This document shows, piece by piece, positions 16,680-24,348 of a DNA stretch of 64,000 nt (position 1 is its first letter; the number at the start of each line of letters is the position of its first letter). Where the stretch lies: assembly GCA_034189135.1 (NCBI GenBank), contig JAXHVO010000062.1:113318-177317 (forward strand). Reading direction: 5' to 3'. The DNA comes from Thermodesulfobacteriota bacterium (GTDB taxonomy: Bacteria; Desulfobacterota; Desulfobacteria; Desulfobacterales; JAUWMJ01). The notes beneath the pieces were generated by a model. The model was not told where the DNA came from, did not search any database, and worked only from the letters and a program-made list of their open reading frames with translations. The position numbers and the translations under genes are program-made.

Positions 16680-16780
16680 CACAGGTTTAACCGCCTTTGG
16701 CTGCGCCATAGGCGACCATGGTTCAGGGTTAATCGAAAACCCTCCTGCCATCCGGCGCGGCGGGTAGATTTAAACCTGTG
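16680..16780. repeat. large nested inverted repeat between yedE and tusA
   Basis: CACAGGTTTAA (16680-16690) pairs perfectly with TTAAACCTGTG (16770-16780). Inside, CCGCC (16691-16695) pairs with GGCGG (16759-16763), and GCGCC (16703-16707) with GGCGC (16754-16758). A small internal hairpin AGGGTT/AACCCT sits in the loop region. It could be a leader or terminator structure that divides yedE from the tusA operon, or a short mobile palindromic element. It encodes nothing. Confidence 0.6.
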
Positions 16781-16809
16781 GACGTATACAAAATAAAGGA
16801 GGGATAAAA

Positions 16810-17028
16810 ATGGATACAACTGTTGATGCAGGAGGACTTTCATGTCCGCAACCGGTCTTGATGACGTTAAATAAGATCAAAGAGATACAAAAAGGAGAAA
16901 TTCTAGTGAAGGTAGATACAGATACTTCAAAGGAGAATGTGAGCCGCGCTGCCGAAAGCCAGGGCTGGGAAGTGGCTGATATTCAAAAGGATGGGGAAGG
17001 TTACCGGGTGACTATCAAAAAGGAGTAG
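16810..17028 (+). CDS. TusA/SirA-family sulfur (selenium) carrier protein
   Basis: A 72-residue TusA-like protein. C12 in LSCPQPVLMTLNKI is the carrier cysteine that takes a persulfide or perselenide. The rest follows the two-layer alpha/beta fold with DTSKENVSRAAESQGW. It starts after AAAGGAGGG and is the first gene of a tight operon that runs to selD. In this setting it probably carries selenium from the desulfurase, YedE or YedF toward SelD. That role is inferred from neighbours. Confidence 0.92.
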   Translation: MDTTVDAGGLSCPQPVLMTLNKIKEIQKGEILVKVDTDTSKENVSRAAESQGWEVADIQKDGEGYRVTIKKE

Positions 17029-17031
17029 GAT

Positions 17032-17583
17032 GTGACTATTTTAAATTTTTTAAAACTGAAGCGGTCCAAAACTGCGGATAATCAAAACATAGATCGCGGA
17101 ATCATGGTATTCGAGAATACCAGTGAAGTAATTCAGGCAGAGAATATTCTCAAGGCTGAGGGATGGAAGATAAAGGTGATGGGTCCTCCTCCGGAGATTC
17201 GAAGCGGCTGCGACCTGGTAATCGAGTTTCCCCTTATTGAAGAGCTGAATATTCTACGGAGTCTTGAGGAGGCGGAAGCATTGCCTCTGGAAATAGTGCC
17301 TGTCAGTAGTCCTTTGCTGCAGCCTGTGGATTTATTTCAGAATAAGGACTTTGGAAAATATTTGATGATCCGTGCGGCTAATATGAAATTGACCATTGAT
17401 AAGGAGACACAAGATATCGTAAATATTTCCGGTGGAGGTTGCCCGGACGTTCCATATCTGGCTCAGGAGATGGTGGGTAAAACAATGGCTGACGCTCCGG
17501 ACCCACGGGAAATCGGTCATACCCTTTGTGGATATGCGCTACAACTGGCTTATGAGGAGATGACACGCCGATGTTCGCCATAG
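17032..17583 (+). CDS. DUF3343-domain protein with extra C-terminal domain
   Basis: A 183-residue protein starting at GTG, 3 bases after tusA. Residues about 20-100 (VFENTSEVIQAENILKAEGW, then MGPPPEIRSGCDLVIEF) are a DUF3343 domain, a small family often found beside YedE, TusA and SelD. DUF3343 proteins are usually about 80-90 residues. Here a second part, residues about 108-183, contains the striking ISGGGCPDVPYLAQEMVGK and a closing cysteine. I do not recognise that part. The GGGCPD cysteine may be a carrier or ligand site. It overlaps the next gene by 13 bases, so the two are coupled. Confidence 0.75.
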   Translation: MTILNFLKLKRSKTADNQNIDRGIMVFENTSEVIQAENILKAEGWKIKVMGPPPEIRSGCDLVIEFPLIEELNILRSLEEAEALPLEIVPVSSPLLQPVDLFQNKDFGKYLMIRAANMKLTIDKETQDIVNISGGGCPDVPYLAQEMVGKTMADAPDPREIGHTLCGYALQLAYEEMTRRCSP

Positions 17584-18485
17584 CGGGTACTGTTCCCATT
17601 CAAGACTTTCCCCTGGTGGCAGGAGAAGTCTTTCTGGAAGATGATAGTATCTGTATCGGGGAAAGACGGATTCCGGTTAACAGGGGGACTCCTGCCCTGC
17701 TATCCGCAGCAGTAAAGGCGTGCGAAGTGCTGGACCAACCTGCTCCCTTTGGGTATCTTGTGGGAGACATTGGACTGGGAGAGGGAAGCCGAAGCCTGTA
17801 TGAATACCTGACTAAAGATCTTCGACAATCCGGTTCTCGATCAAAGCCAGGGACGGGTCTTAAGGCAATTACTTTTCATTATCTCCAGCCGGATGTGGAT
17901 TGGCATAATCGAATTTTGTTTGCTATAAAAGAAATGATAAGGCGGCCGATCTTGATTGCAGATGCAGGGTTTATGTACGCTGCAAAAATGAGCGGGAAGG
18001 CAAGTAAATACGATCTTTTTACACCTGATATTGGCGAGCTGGCTTTTCTGGCAGATGAAGAGGCTCCGCATCCATTTTACACAAGGGGTTTTATTTTACA
18101 TGAAGAAGACCGGATATCTGAATTGATTGATCGGGTATATCAACATAATAATGCCGCATGTTGTCTCCTGGTAAAGGGGAAGCAGGATTATGTGGCCGAT
18201 CTGCAGGGGATACAGGCGACAATTGACAGCCCTGTTGAAGAGGCCATGGAAGCAATGGGAGGCACGGGAGATACTTTGACCGGTATTGTAACGGCTCTGG
18301 TCGGATCAGGCATGGAGGTTACCAGGGCAGCAATTATTGCTGCAAGAGTGAATCGATTGGCAGGGTATTATGCAAAACCAACACCCGCCACACAGGTGAT
18401 GGAGATTATTCAGCACATACCGAAAGCTCTTGCTAAGGTTCTTAGCGAGAATGAGAAAGGAGAAGTGTGGATAAAACAGTCTTAA
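17571..18485 (+). CDS. ribokinase-superfamily kinase / NAD(P)HX-dehydratase-like protein
   Basis: A 304-residue protein whose C-terminal AMGGTGDTLTGIVTALVGSGM matches the GTGDxLxG anion-hole loop of the ribokinase and ADP-dependent NAD(P)H-hydrate dehydratase (YjeF C-terminal) superfamily. The preceding LIADAGFMYAAKM and LFTPDIGELAFLAD also fit (T-P-x-x-x-E-x). There is no YjeF epimerase domain. The start overlaps the DUF3343 gene by 13 bases and the end overlaps the next by 19, so it is deeply embedded in the selenium operon. The substrate is unknown; repair of a damaged cofactor or phosphorylation of a small selenium metabolite are both only guesses. Confidence 0.72.
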   Translation: MFAIAGTVPIQDFPLVAGEVFLEDDSICIGERRIPVNRGTPALLSAAVKACEVLDQPAPFGYLVGDIGLGEGSRSLYEYLTKDLRQSGSRSKPGTGLKAITFHYLQPDVDWHNRILFAIKEMIRRPILIADAGFMYAAKMSGKASKYDLFTPDIGELAFLADEEAPHPFYTRGFILHEEDRISELIDRVYQHNNAACCLLVKGKQDYVADLQGIQATIDSPVEEAMEAMGGTGDTLTGIVTALVGSGMEVTRAAIIAARVNRLAGYYAKPTPATQVMEIIQHIPKALAKVLSENEKGEVWIKQS

Positions 18486-18697
18486 AAGAAGGGCGATGTA
18501 TTCGATATGAAATGACCGTGTTGGATGTTGTGTCGAGATACAGAAAAACAGAGGCGGTGTTTAAACAGTACGATAAGCAGGCAGGTGAATGTATTTGCTG
18601 CCAGGCGCTTTTTGAACCTTTAAGTAAAGTTGCGGCAAGATATGGTTTGAATCTGGAAAAATTTCTTGAAGATCTGGAGGATGCAGCAGGGGAATAA
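18467..18697 (+). CDS. small CxCC protein (DUF1858/DUF542-like)
   Basis: A 76-residue protein starting at GTG with GAAAGGAGAA upstream and overlapping the kinase-like gene by 19 bases. YEMTVLDVVSRYRKTEAVFKQY resembles the start of DUF1858/DUF542 helical domains, and ECICCQALFEPLSKVAARYG gives a C-x-C-C motif where ScdA-type proteins have CCGG. It could bind a metal or carry a chalcogen. The family fit is loose. Confidence 0.62.
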   Translation: MDKTVLKEGRCIRYEMTVLDVVSRYRKTEAVFKQYDKQAGECICCQALFEPLSKVAARYGLNLEKFLEDLEDAAGE

Positions 18698-18726
18698 GGG
18701 CGGAATAGAAATTAAGGGATGCTAAA

Positions 18727-19191
18727 ATGTCAACACGTGCCATAAAACACCTTAATAAAAAAGGCAAAAAATTTAAAGTCGTAGAATACGAGCACGATGC
18801 GAAAGGAGCTGAATTTGCAGCCAGGGCAATAGGATTCCCACTGGAAAGAACCATCAAGACCCTGGTGGTTGATCTGGGAAATAAAAAATACAGTTTTGCA
18901 CTTATGCCGGGTGATAAGCAACTCGCCTTAAAAAAGCTTGCAAAAGTATGCGATGTCAAAAGGGCTGCCATGGTGGACACGGCAACTGCGGAAAGGTTAA
19001 CCGGCTATTTAGTGGGTGGTATCAGCCCATTCGGTGCGAAACAGAACCTGCGGGCTGTAATTGAAGAAAGTTTGCTGAAATTCGACAATGTGGCTATAAA
19101 CGCGGGTAAAAGGGGAGTCATGTTAATAATGAAGCCGGGGGATATCGTTAAGGCGCTTGACTGCGATGTTGCCTGGATTGTCCAAGAGTAA
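18727..19191 (+). CDS. YbaK/EbsC-family aminoacyl-tRNA deacylase
   Basis: A 154-residue protein of the YbaK family, which clears wrongly charged tRNAs such as Cys-tRNA-Pro. It has EHDAKGAEFAARAIGFPLERTIKTLVVD, KKLAKVCDVKRAAMVDTATAERLTGYLVGGISPFG (G-x-x-P substrate loop) and GKRGVMLIMKPGDIVKAL. Length is typical. It is placed inside the selenium operon, 29 bases after the CxCC gene and 28 before yedF. A possible role is to edit tRNAs charged with selenium or sulfur amino acids, but that is inference. Confidence 0.9.
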   Translation: MSTRAIKHLNKKGKKFKVVEYEHDAKGAEFAARAIGFPLERTIKTLVVDLGNKKYSFALMPGDKQLALKKLAKVCDVKRAAMVDTATAERLTGYLVGGISPFGAKQNLRAVIEESLLKFDNVAINAGKRGVMLIMKPGDIVKALDCDVAWIVQE

Positions 19192-19219
19192 AAGTATATG
19201 ATACAAAAGAGGAGAAATA

Positions 19220-19816
19220 ATGAAAGAAATAGATGCCAGGGGGCTTGCATGTCCGGCTCCTGTATTGCAGACAAAGAATGCAATAGAAGGGGAAAAATTA
19301 AACAGTATTGAAACCATTGTTGATAACGAAGCGGCCAGGCAGAACGTAAGTCGTTTTCTTAAATCCCAGGGTTTTCAAGTCTCATTGCAGGAGAGGGAAG
19401 GTAATTTTCATATCACCGGCAGGCGTGAAGACGGATTTGAGCCTGAAGGCGCAGTGGTTGAAAAACAGGATGCTGAAAAGAAGAAAATCATGGTTATGGT
19501 TTGCAATAATTGCATGGGACATGGCGATGATGAGCTGGGATCAAAGCTTATGGTGAGCTTTTTAAAAACTATAAAGGAAATGGGTGATGAACTGTGGCGT
19601 CTGGTTTTTGTGAACAACGGTGTTAAACTTGCCATTGAAGATTCCGAGGTGCTGCCGATTTTAAAAGAGTATGAAAAAGATGGGCTTTACATCCTGGTCT
19701 GTGGAACCTGTCTGACCCATTTCAACTTGCTTGACAAAAAACAGGTGGGAGAGACAACCAATATGCTGGATATTGTTACGGCTATGCAACTGGCCGACAA
19801 GGTAATCAATATATAG
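19220..19816 (+). CDS. yedF: selenium metabolism protein YedF (TusA-DsrE fusion)
   Basis: A 198-residue two-domain protein. Residues 1-70 are TusA-like with C11 in GLACPAPVLQTK. Residues about 88-198 are DsrE-like, with VCNNCMGHGDDELGSKLM, LVFVNNGVKLA and LVCGTCLTHFNL, the last two cysteine-bearing loops being typical of YedF. Two carrier sites in one chain suggest hand-over of sulfur or selenium. It sits between ybaK and the PstS-like gene. The YedF family is strongly associated with selenium-using genomes. Confidence 0.95.
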   Translation: MKEIDARGLACPAPVLQTKNAIEGEKLNSIETIVDNEAARQNVSRFLKSQGFQVSLQEREGNFHITGRREDGFEPEGAVVEKQDAEKKKIMVMVCNNCMGHGDDELGSKLMVSFLKTIKEMGDELWRLVFVNNGVKLAIEDSEVLPILKEYEKDGLYILVCGTCLTHFNLLDKKQVGETTNMLDIVTAMQLADKVINI

Positions 19817-19835
19817 GATAAAAGGAGGAATAATC

Positions 19836-20666
19836 ATGAAATTTGCAATCTATTTGGCAGGAATCTTTGTTTTTATGATGGCAGGAAACTCATTTGCAGT
19901 TGCAGGAGATTTGGGCAGATTTGAGGGCGTGAAAGGAACTCTCAGGATTGCAGGAGGAACAGCCCATATACCGGTTATGAAAGAGGCTGCAAAAAGGATA
20001 ATGGCCGTAAATTCCGGTATCAAGATTACAATTGCCGGAGGCGGTTCAGGTGTAGGAATCAAGCAGGTGGGTGAAGGACTTATTGACATAGGAAATTCCG
20101 GAAGAAAGGCGACGGATGATGAAATAAAAAGGTATGGTCTGAAGATGCATAAATTTGCAATAGACGGAATTGCCGTTGTTGTTAACCCGAGAAATCCTGT
20201 AGCAAAGATGAAAAAGAGCGAGTTGATAGATATTTTTTCAGGAAAAACCAGCAACTGGAAAACGTTTGGATTTAAAGACAGGGGGATTAATGTATATACT
20301 CGGGATGCTTCCAGCGGTACTAGAAAGGTGTTCTGGAAAAAAGCATTAAATAAAGGGGAAATAATAAAATCCGCTAATTTCGTAAAATCCCACGGCGCCA
20401 TGAAATCGGCAATAAACGTTGATCCATACGCAATAGGCTATATCTCAATAGGCTATATAGACGATAGTGTGGCGTCTGTATCCTTAGATAGCGTTTCACC
20501 AACACTTGAGAGTGTGCTAAAGGGTGATTACAAGATAGCAAGGGGCCTATATATGAATACAAAAGGAGAACCTTCAGGGTTGACCAGGTTGTTTATAGAT
20601 TACATAATGAGCAAAGAAGGACAGAAAGTCGCAGAAGATAAAGGATATATTGCCGTCAGGAAATGA
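19836..20666 (+). CDS. PstS-like ABC transporter substrate-binding protein
   Basis: A 276-residue periplasmic protein with signal peptide residues 1-24 (ends FAVAGD). The mature part reads LRIAGGTAHIPVMKEAA, GGGSGVGIKQVGEGLIDIGNSGR and YTRDASSGTRKVFW, the phosphate-binding blocks of PstS with the Asp of DIGNSGR and the R-D-x-S-S-G-T-R loop. Length is a little short for PstS. It overlaps the permease gene by 4 bases. In an operon ending in selD, the ligand might be phosphate or a tetrahedral oxyanion of selenium; the sequence alone cannot decide. Confidence 0.87.
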   Translation: MKFAIYLAGIFVFMMAGNSFAVAGDLGRFEGVKGTLRIAGGTAHIPVMKEAAKRIMAVNSGIKITIAGGGSGVGIKQVGEGLIDIGNSGRKATDDEIKRYGLKMHKFAIDGIAVVVNPRNPVAKMKKSELIDIFSGKTSNWKTFGFKDRGINVYTRDASSGTRKVFWKKALNKGEIIKSANFVKSHGAMKSAINVDPYAIGYISIGYIDDSVASVSLDSVSPTLESVLKGDYKIARGLYMNTKGEPSGLTRLFIDYIMSKEGQKVAEDKGYIAVRK

Positions 20667-21526
20667 AACCCTCTATTGAAAAATTAGCTGAAAAGGGTTT
20701 TCTTTTCAGTGCCATACTCAGTGCTTCTATTACTATACTTATCCTTTCTTTCATGGTATTTTTCAGTTTTCCGCTGTTTAAAGGAGGTGATATAGCCCAA
20801 TTTTTCACTCTGGAATGGAACCCATATGAAGGAGGGTTCGGCATAGTTCCCATGATGGCCGGAACAGGAATTATTGCCTCCCTGGCTCTTTTGATCGCAA
20901 CACCATTCGGGATAGGGTGCAGTGCCCTTATAAGCGTCTTTTCCACGGGGTATTTCAGCAGGTTCTTAAGAAAAGTCGTTGAGTTTATGACCGGAATTCC
21001 CACCGTTATCTATGGATTTGTGGCTATTTTTCTTCTGGTGCCGTTTATCAGGGAGATTTTCGAAAAGGGAACAGGGATGTGCGTATTGAGTGCATCAATT
21101 ATGCTGGCCCTTTTGATTCTTCCTACCATTGTTTTATTTATATCCGATGCTTTTAATTCAGTGCCTAAAAATTATCTTGATGCAGCGGATTCCCTTGGCG
21201 CCACGCCTGTGCAGAAACTTGTTTACGTAATCATCCCTTCAGCCTGGAAAGGGATAATCTCAGCATTGGTTTTGGCTGCTGGAAGGGCTGTGGGAGATAC
21301 CCTGATTTCTCTTATGATTGCCGGCAATGCACTGCAAATCCCCAAGGGACTTTCCGATGCAGCAAGGACTTTGACCGCACATATTGCCCTTATTATCGCA
21401 AGCGACTATGAGAGCCCGGAGTTCAAATCGATTTTCGTCTGCGGCCTGATACTCTTTATCTTTACAACCCTGATTATCCTTGTCCTGAGACTGCTGGGGT
21501 ATTTTAAAATATTGAGGGATAGATGA
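20663..21526 (+). CDS. PstC-like ABC transporter permease
   Basis: A 287-residue inner-membrane permease with about six hydrophobic segments. Family blocks include EFMTGIPTVIYGFVAIFLLVPF and the EAA-type loop DAADSLGATPVQKLVYVIIPSAWKGIISALVLAAGRAVGDT, typical of PstC. Its ATG lies in an ATGA overlap with the binding-protein gene, and it ends in an ATGA overlap with the next permease, so translation is coupled. No phoU or pho-box is visible nearby. Confidence 0.9.
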   Translation: MKPSIEKLAEKGFLFSAILSASITILILSFMVFFSFPLFKGGDIAQFFTLEWNPYEGGFGIVPMMAGTGIIASLALLIATPFGIGCSALISVFSTGYFSRFLRKVVEFMTGIPTVIYGFVAIFLLVPFIREIFEKGTGMCVLSASIMLALLILPTIVLFISDAFNSVPKNYLDAADSLGATPVQKLVYVIIPSAWKGIISALVLAAGRAVGDTLISLMIAGNALQIPKGLSDAARTLTAHIALIIASDYESPEFKSIFVCGLILFIFTTLIILVLRLLGYFKILRDR

Positions 21527-22404
21527 ATCGTTTTGTGGAATATCAAATCAAGCTTTATTGCTGGATATCCGGGATTGTCCTTATCTGTGCCATAGGGGTA
21601 CTCATGGCTTTTTTATTCCACAAGGGTATTTCATCTTTGAATTTATCCCTTATATTCGGGGAAACAAGGCCTCTTGACGCGTTTTTATTAAAAGCCGAGG
21701 TAGTTGACGGTCTCTTTCCTGCGATAGTCGGCACCCTGTTTTTGATTCTCACCTCCATTATATGGGCAATCCCCACAGGTGTTGCTGCCGGCATTTATCT
21801 TGCTGAATACTGCGACAAAAAATGGAAACCCGGTTTTAATCTTATGCTCGATGTCCTTGCCGGGATTCCTTCCATACTGGTAGGCCTTTTCGGATTTGCC
21901 GTTGCTGTTTTCCTTCACAAGCATCTATCCGATCATATTTACCCCTGTTTTCTTATTTCAAGCCTGGCTCTGGCCTGCCTTGTTCTTCCTTATATTATCC
22001 GGACAACAGAGCAATCCCTGGTTAATTTACCCTTTTTTATCAAGACTACGGGACTTGCGCTGGGCGCTTCCAGGCTGCAAAACATCTTATTCATATTGAT
22101 TCCTTATAATCTTTCACGTATTATCAGCGGCATTATCCTGGCCATAGGAAGATGTGCAGAGGATACAGCAGTCATCATGCTGACGGGAGTAGTGGCCATG
22201 GCCGGGATTCCTAATTCGTTGCTTTCCCAGTATGAGGCACTTCCTTTCTATATCTTCTACATTTCTTCGGACTATAATTCCCAGGAGGAGTTGATGAAAG
22301 GGTTTGGGGCTTGTATAATTTTGCTTTCCATCTGTGTTTTCCTGTTTGTCCTTTCACATATACTAAGAAGGAGGGCGGTAATGAGATTTGCCACCCATAT
22401 ATAG
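21523..22404 (+). CDS. PstA-like ABC transporter permease
   Basis: A 293-residue permease pairing with the PstC-like one. It shows PTGVAAGIYLAEYC, LDVLAGIPSILVGLFGFAVAVF and the loop KTTGLALGASRLQNILFILIPYNLSRIISGIILAIGRCAEDTAVIMLTG, all PstA features. It has about six membrane segments. It is 13 bases upstream of the ATPase gene. Confidence 0.9.
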   Translation: MNRFVEYQIKLYCWISGIVLICAIGVLMAFLFHKGISSLNLSLIFGETRPLDAFLLKAEVVDGLFPAIVGTLFLILTSIIWAIPTGVAAGIYLAEYCDKKWKPGFNLMLDVLAGIPSILVGLFGFAVAVFLHKHLSDHIYPCFLISSLALACLVLPYIIRTTEQSLVNLPFFIKTTGLALGASRLQNILFILIPYNLSRIISGIILAIGRCAEDTAVIMLTGVVAMAGIPNSLLSQYEALPFYIFYISSDYNSQEELMKGFGACIILLSICVFLFVLSHILRRRAVMRFATHI

Positions 22405-22417
22405 ATAATTTACATCC

Positions 22418-23149
22418 ATGAAAAATATAAAAATCAGGATAAACGACCTTAATTTCTTTTATAAGAAAAAACCGGTTTTAAAAGGGCTTAAGGGAGAAGT
22501 TGAGGAAAAGGCGATTACTACTATCATCGGTCCTTCCGGTGTGGGAAAGACAACATTACTGATGGTAATAAACCGACTTTATGAATCGATCCCGGATTGC
22601 AGGGTTGAGGGAAGAGTGGAGATAAAATTAAACGACAGGTATATCGACGTTCACAGATTGCCTGTTACTACCCTCAGGAAAAAGGTTGGTATGGTTTTTC
22701 AGGTCCCTAACCCTCTGCCAATGAGTATCTTTAAAAATATTGCTTTCCCGCTGAAATTATCTGGTGTCAAGGATAGAGAATATATAAAGAAGAAGGTCGA
22801 CCAGGCACTGAAAGATGCGTTTTTATGGGATGAAGTAAAGGACAGGTTAAACGATTCGGCGCTTGAGCTTTCAGGCGGGCAGCAGCAAAGACTATGTATT
22901 GCAAGGGCCATGATTATACAACCCGAGGTTCTTTTGCTTGATGAGCCCACATCATCTCTGGATATGGAGGCTGCTTTAAAGATTACCGAATTGTTGAAAA
23001 GTTTTAAGGAAAAATGTACCCTGATAGTCGTTTCCCATTATACCTCTCTTACAAGAAGAATTTCGGATAATGTTTTGACCTTAAAAGATGGATATTTGGA
23101 GGAAGCAGTCAATTCGAAGATAACAGAGGGGCTGATTGCAGCAAATTAG
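22418..23149 (+). CDS. PstB-like ABC transporter ATPase
   Basis: A 243-residue ABC ATPase. Walker A is GPSGVGKTT, the Q loop is in VGMVFQVPNPLPMSIFKNIAFPLKL (PNPFPMSI is a PstB hallmark), the signature is LSGGQQQR, Walker B is VLLLDEPTSSLD, and the H switch is VVSHY. It energises the PstSCA-like system. It lies 20 bases before the real start of selD, so transporter and selenophosphate synthetase are almost certainly co-transcribed. Confidence 0.92.
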   Translation: MKNIKIRINDLNFFYKKKPVLKGLKGEVEEKAITTIIGPSGVGKTTLLMVINRLYESIPDCRVEGRVEIKLNDRYIDVHRLPVTTLRKKVGMVFQVPNPLPMSIFKNIAFPLKLSGVKDREYIKKKVDQALKDAFLWDEVKDRLNDSALELSGGQQQRLCIARAMIIQPEVLLLDEPTSSLDMEAALKITELLKSFKEKCTLIVVSHYTSLTRRISDNVLTLKDGYLEEAVNSKITEGLIAAN

Positions 23150-23169
23150 GCTGAAAAAAGGAAAAAATC

Positions 23170-24219
23170 ATGACAGATAAAAAAGTACTCCGCCTCACGG
23201 AAACAGTTTCAGGTTCCGGTTGAGCCTCAAAACTGCCTCCAGGGGACCTGGACAGGGCGCTTTGCGGAATAGAATTTCCAACTGATTCGAATCTGATTGT
23301 GGGGATGGATAAAGCAGATGATGCGGGTGTTTATAAGGTTACGGATGATATTGCCATCATTCAGACTGTGGATTTCTTTACACCGATTGTAGATGATCCA
23401 TACTGGTTCGGACAAATTGCGGCGGCAAACGCCTTAAGTGATGTCTATGCCATGGGTGGTGTGCCTAAAACAGCCATGAACCTTGTAGCCTTTCCGCTTA
23501 AAGATATGGATATGTCTATTCTCCGCCGGATTATCCAGGGAGGGCTGGATAAGATGAAAGAAGCGGGTGTGGTTCTGGTGGGCGGACACAGTGTGGAAGA
23601 TAAAGAACTGAAATATGGACTGTCTGTCACCGGATTTATTCACCCGGATCGTGTTCTTACAAAAAAAGATCTTAAAGTTGAAGATCGCCTGATTTTGACC
23701 AAACCGCTGGGAACTGGCATTATCAACACAGCTATCAAGGGAGGCCTTGCTTCTGATGAAATTGTTGAGTATGTGACCGGCCTGATGGCAACCCTTAACA
23801 GAGATGCAGCAGCGGCAATGAATGACTATCCTGTCCATGCGTGTACGGATATTACAGGTTTCGGTTTGCTTGGTCATTTGGCAGAGATGGTGGCCGAATC
23901 CAATTTTGGGATGAAAATCCAATCAGAAAAAATACCGATTATTTCCCAGTCTTTGGAATATGCAGGTATGGGTTTGGTGCCGGCGGGAGCATACAAAAAT
24001 CGCGAATTTCGAGGGCCAATGGTTGATTTTGCCCCTACAGTGGATCGCCTGACTCAAGACATCCTTTTTGATCCCCAGACTTCAGGGGGACTTTTAATTT
24101 GCGTGGAGAAAGAAAGTGCCGATGATCTGGTAAACAGTTTGAAGAAAAAGGGAATAAATGATGCAACCGTTATAGGAGAAGTGTTGACTGAGCCAGAAGA
24201 CCGGATCGTTGTAAGCTAG
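23170..24219 (+). CDS. selD: selenophosphate synthetase SelD, itself a selenoprotein (UGA = Sec18)
   Basis: SelD makes selenophosphate from selenide and ATP, the selenium donor for Sec-tRNA. The true start is ATG 23170 with AAAAAGGAAAA upstream. The frame meets TGA at 23221-23223 as codon 18, in the context GSG-Sec-ASKLPPGDL. This is the position where SelD homologues have Cys or Sec, and it continues in frame without a break to 24219 (349 residues). Downstream are the conserved VGMDKADDAGVYK, GGVPKTAMNLVAFPLK, GGHSVEDKELKYGLSVTGF, DITGFGLLGHLAEM and FDPQTSGGLL blocks. A SECIS-like hairpin follows the UGA. Software that treats UGA as stop would start the gene wrongly near 23299. Confidence 0.96.
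23233..23255 (+). promoter_or_regulatory. bacterial SECIS-like hairpin in selD
   Basis: TCCAGG (23238-23243) pairs with CCTGGA (23247-23252) around loop GGA, and CTG (23233-23235) pairs with CAG (23253-23255). The loop begins 20 bases after the UGA and starts with G, both within what is usual for bacterial SECIS elements read by SelB. Confidence 0.75.
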
Positions 24220-24317
24220 GGCTTGCTCAGAAACAACTCAGCAATTTATAATGGACTGACACATCCCACCCGAGTGAATTGCTCGTCGGTTAATTCGGCC
24301 AACTGTTCGCCCTCATT

Positions 24318-24341
24318 GCACCTAGTTATCACAGGAGGTGC
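24318..24341. terminator. hairpin between the convergent selD and TPR genes
   Basis: GCACCT (24318-24323) pairs with AGGTGC (24336-24341). No T-run follows on either strand, so termination is possible but weak. It lies between two convergent genes. Confidence 0.35.
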
Positions 24342-24348
24342 TTAATTG

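Noticed and set aside
24225..24250. GGGCTTGCTC resembling the left end of the MITE family
   Set aside because: Only about 15 bases match and no right end or target duplication could be found.
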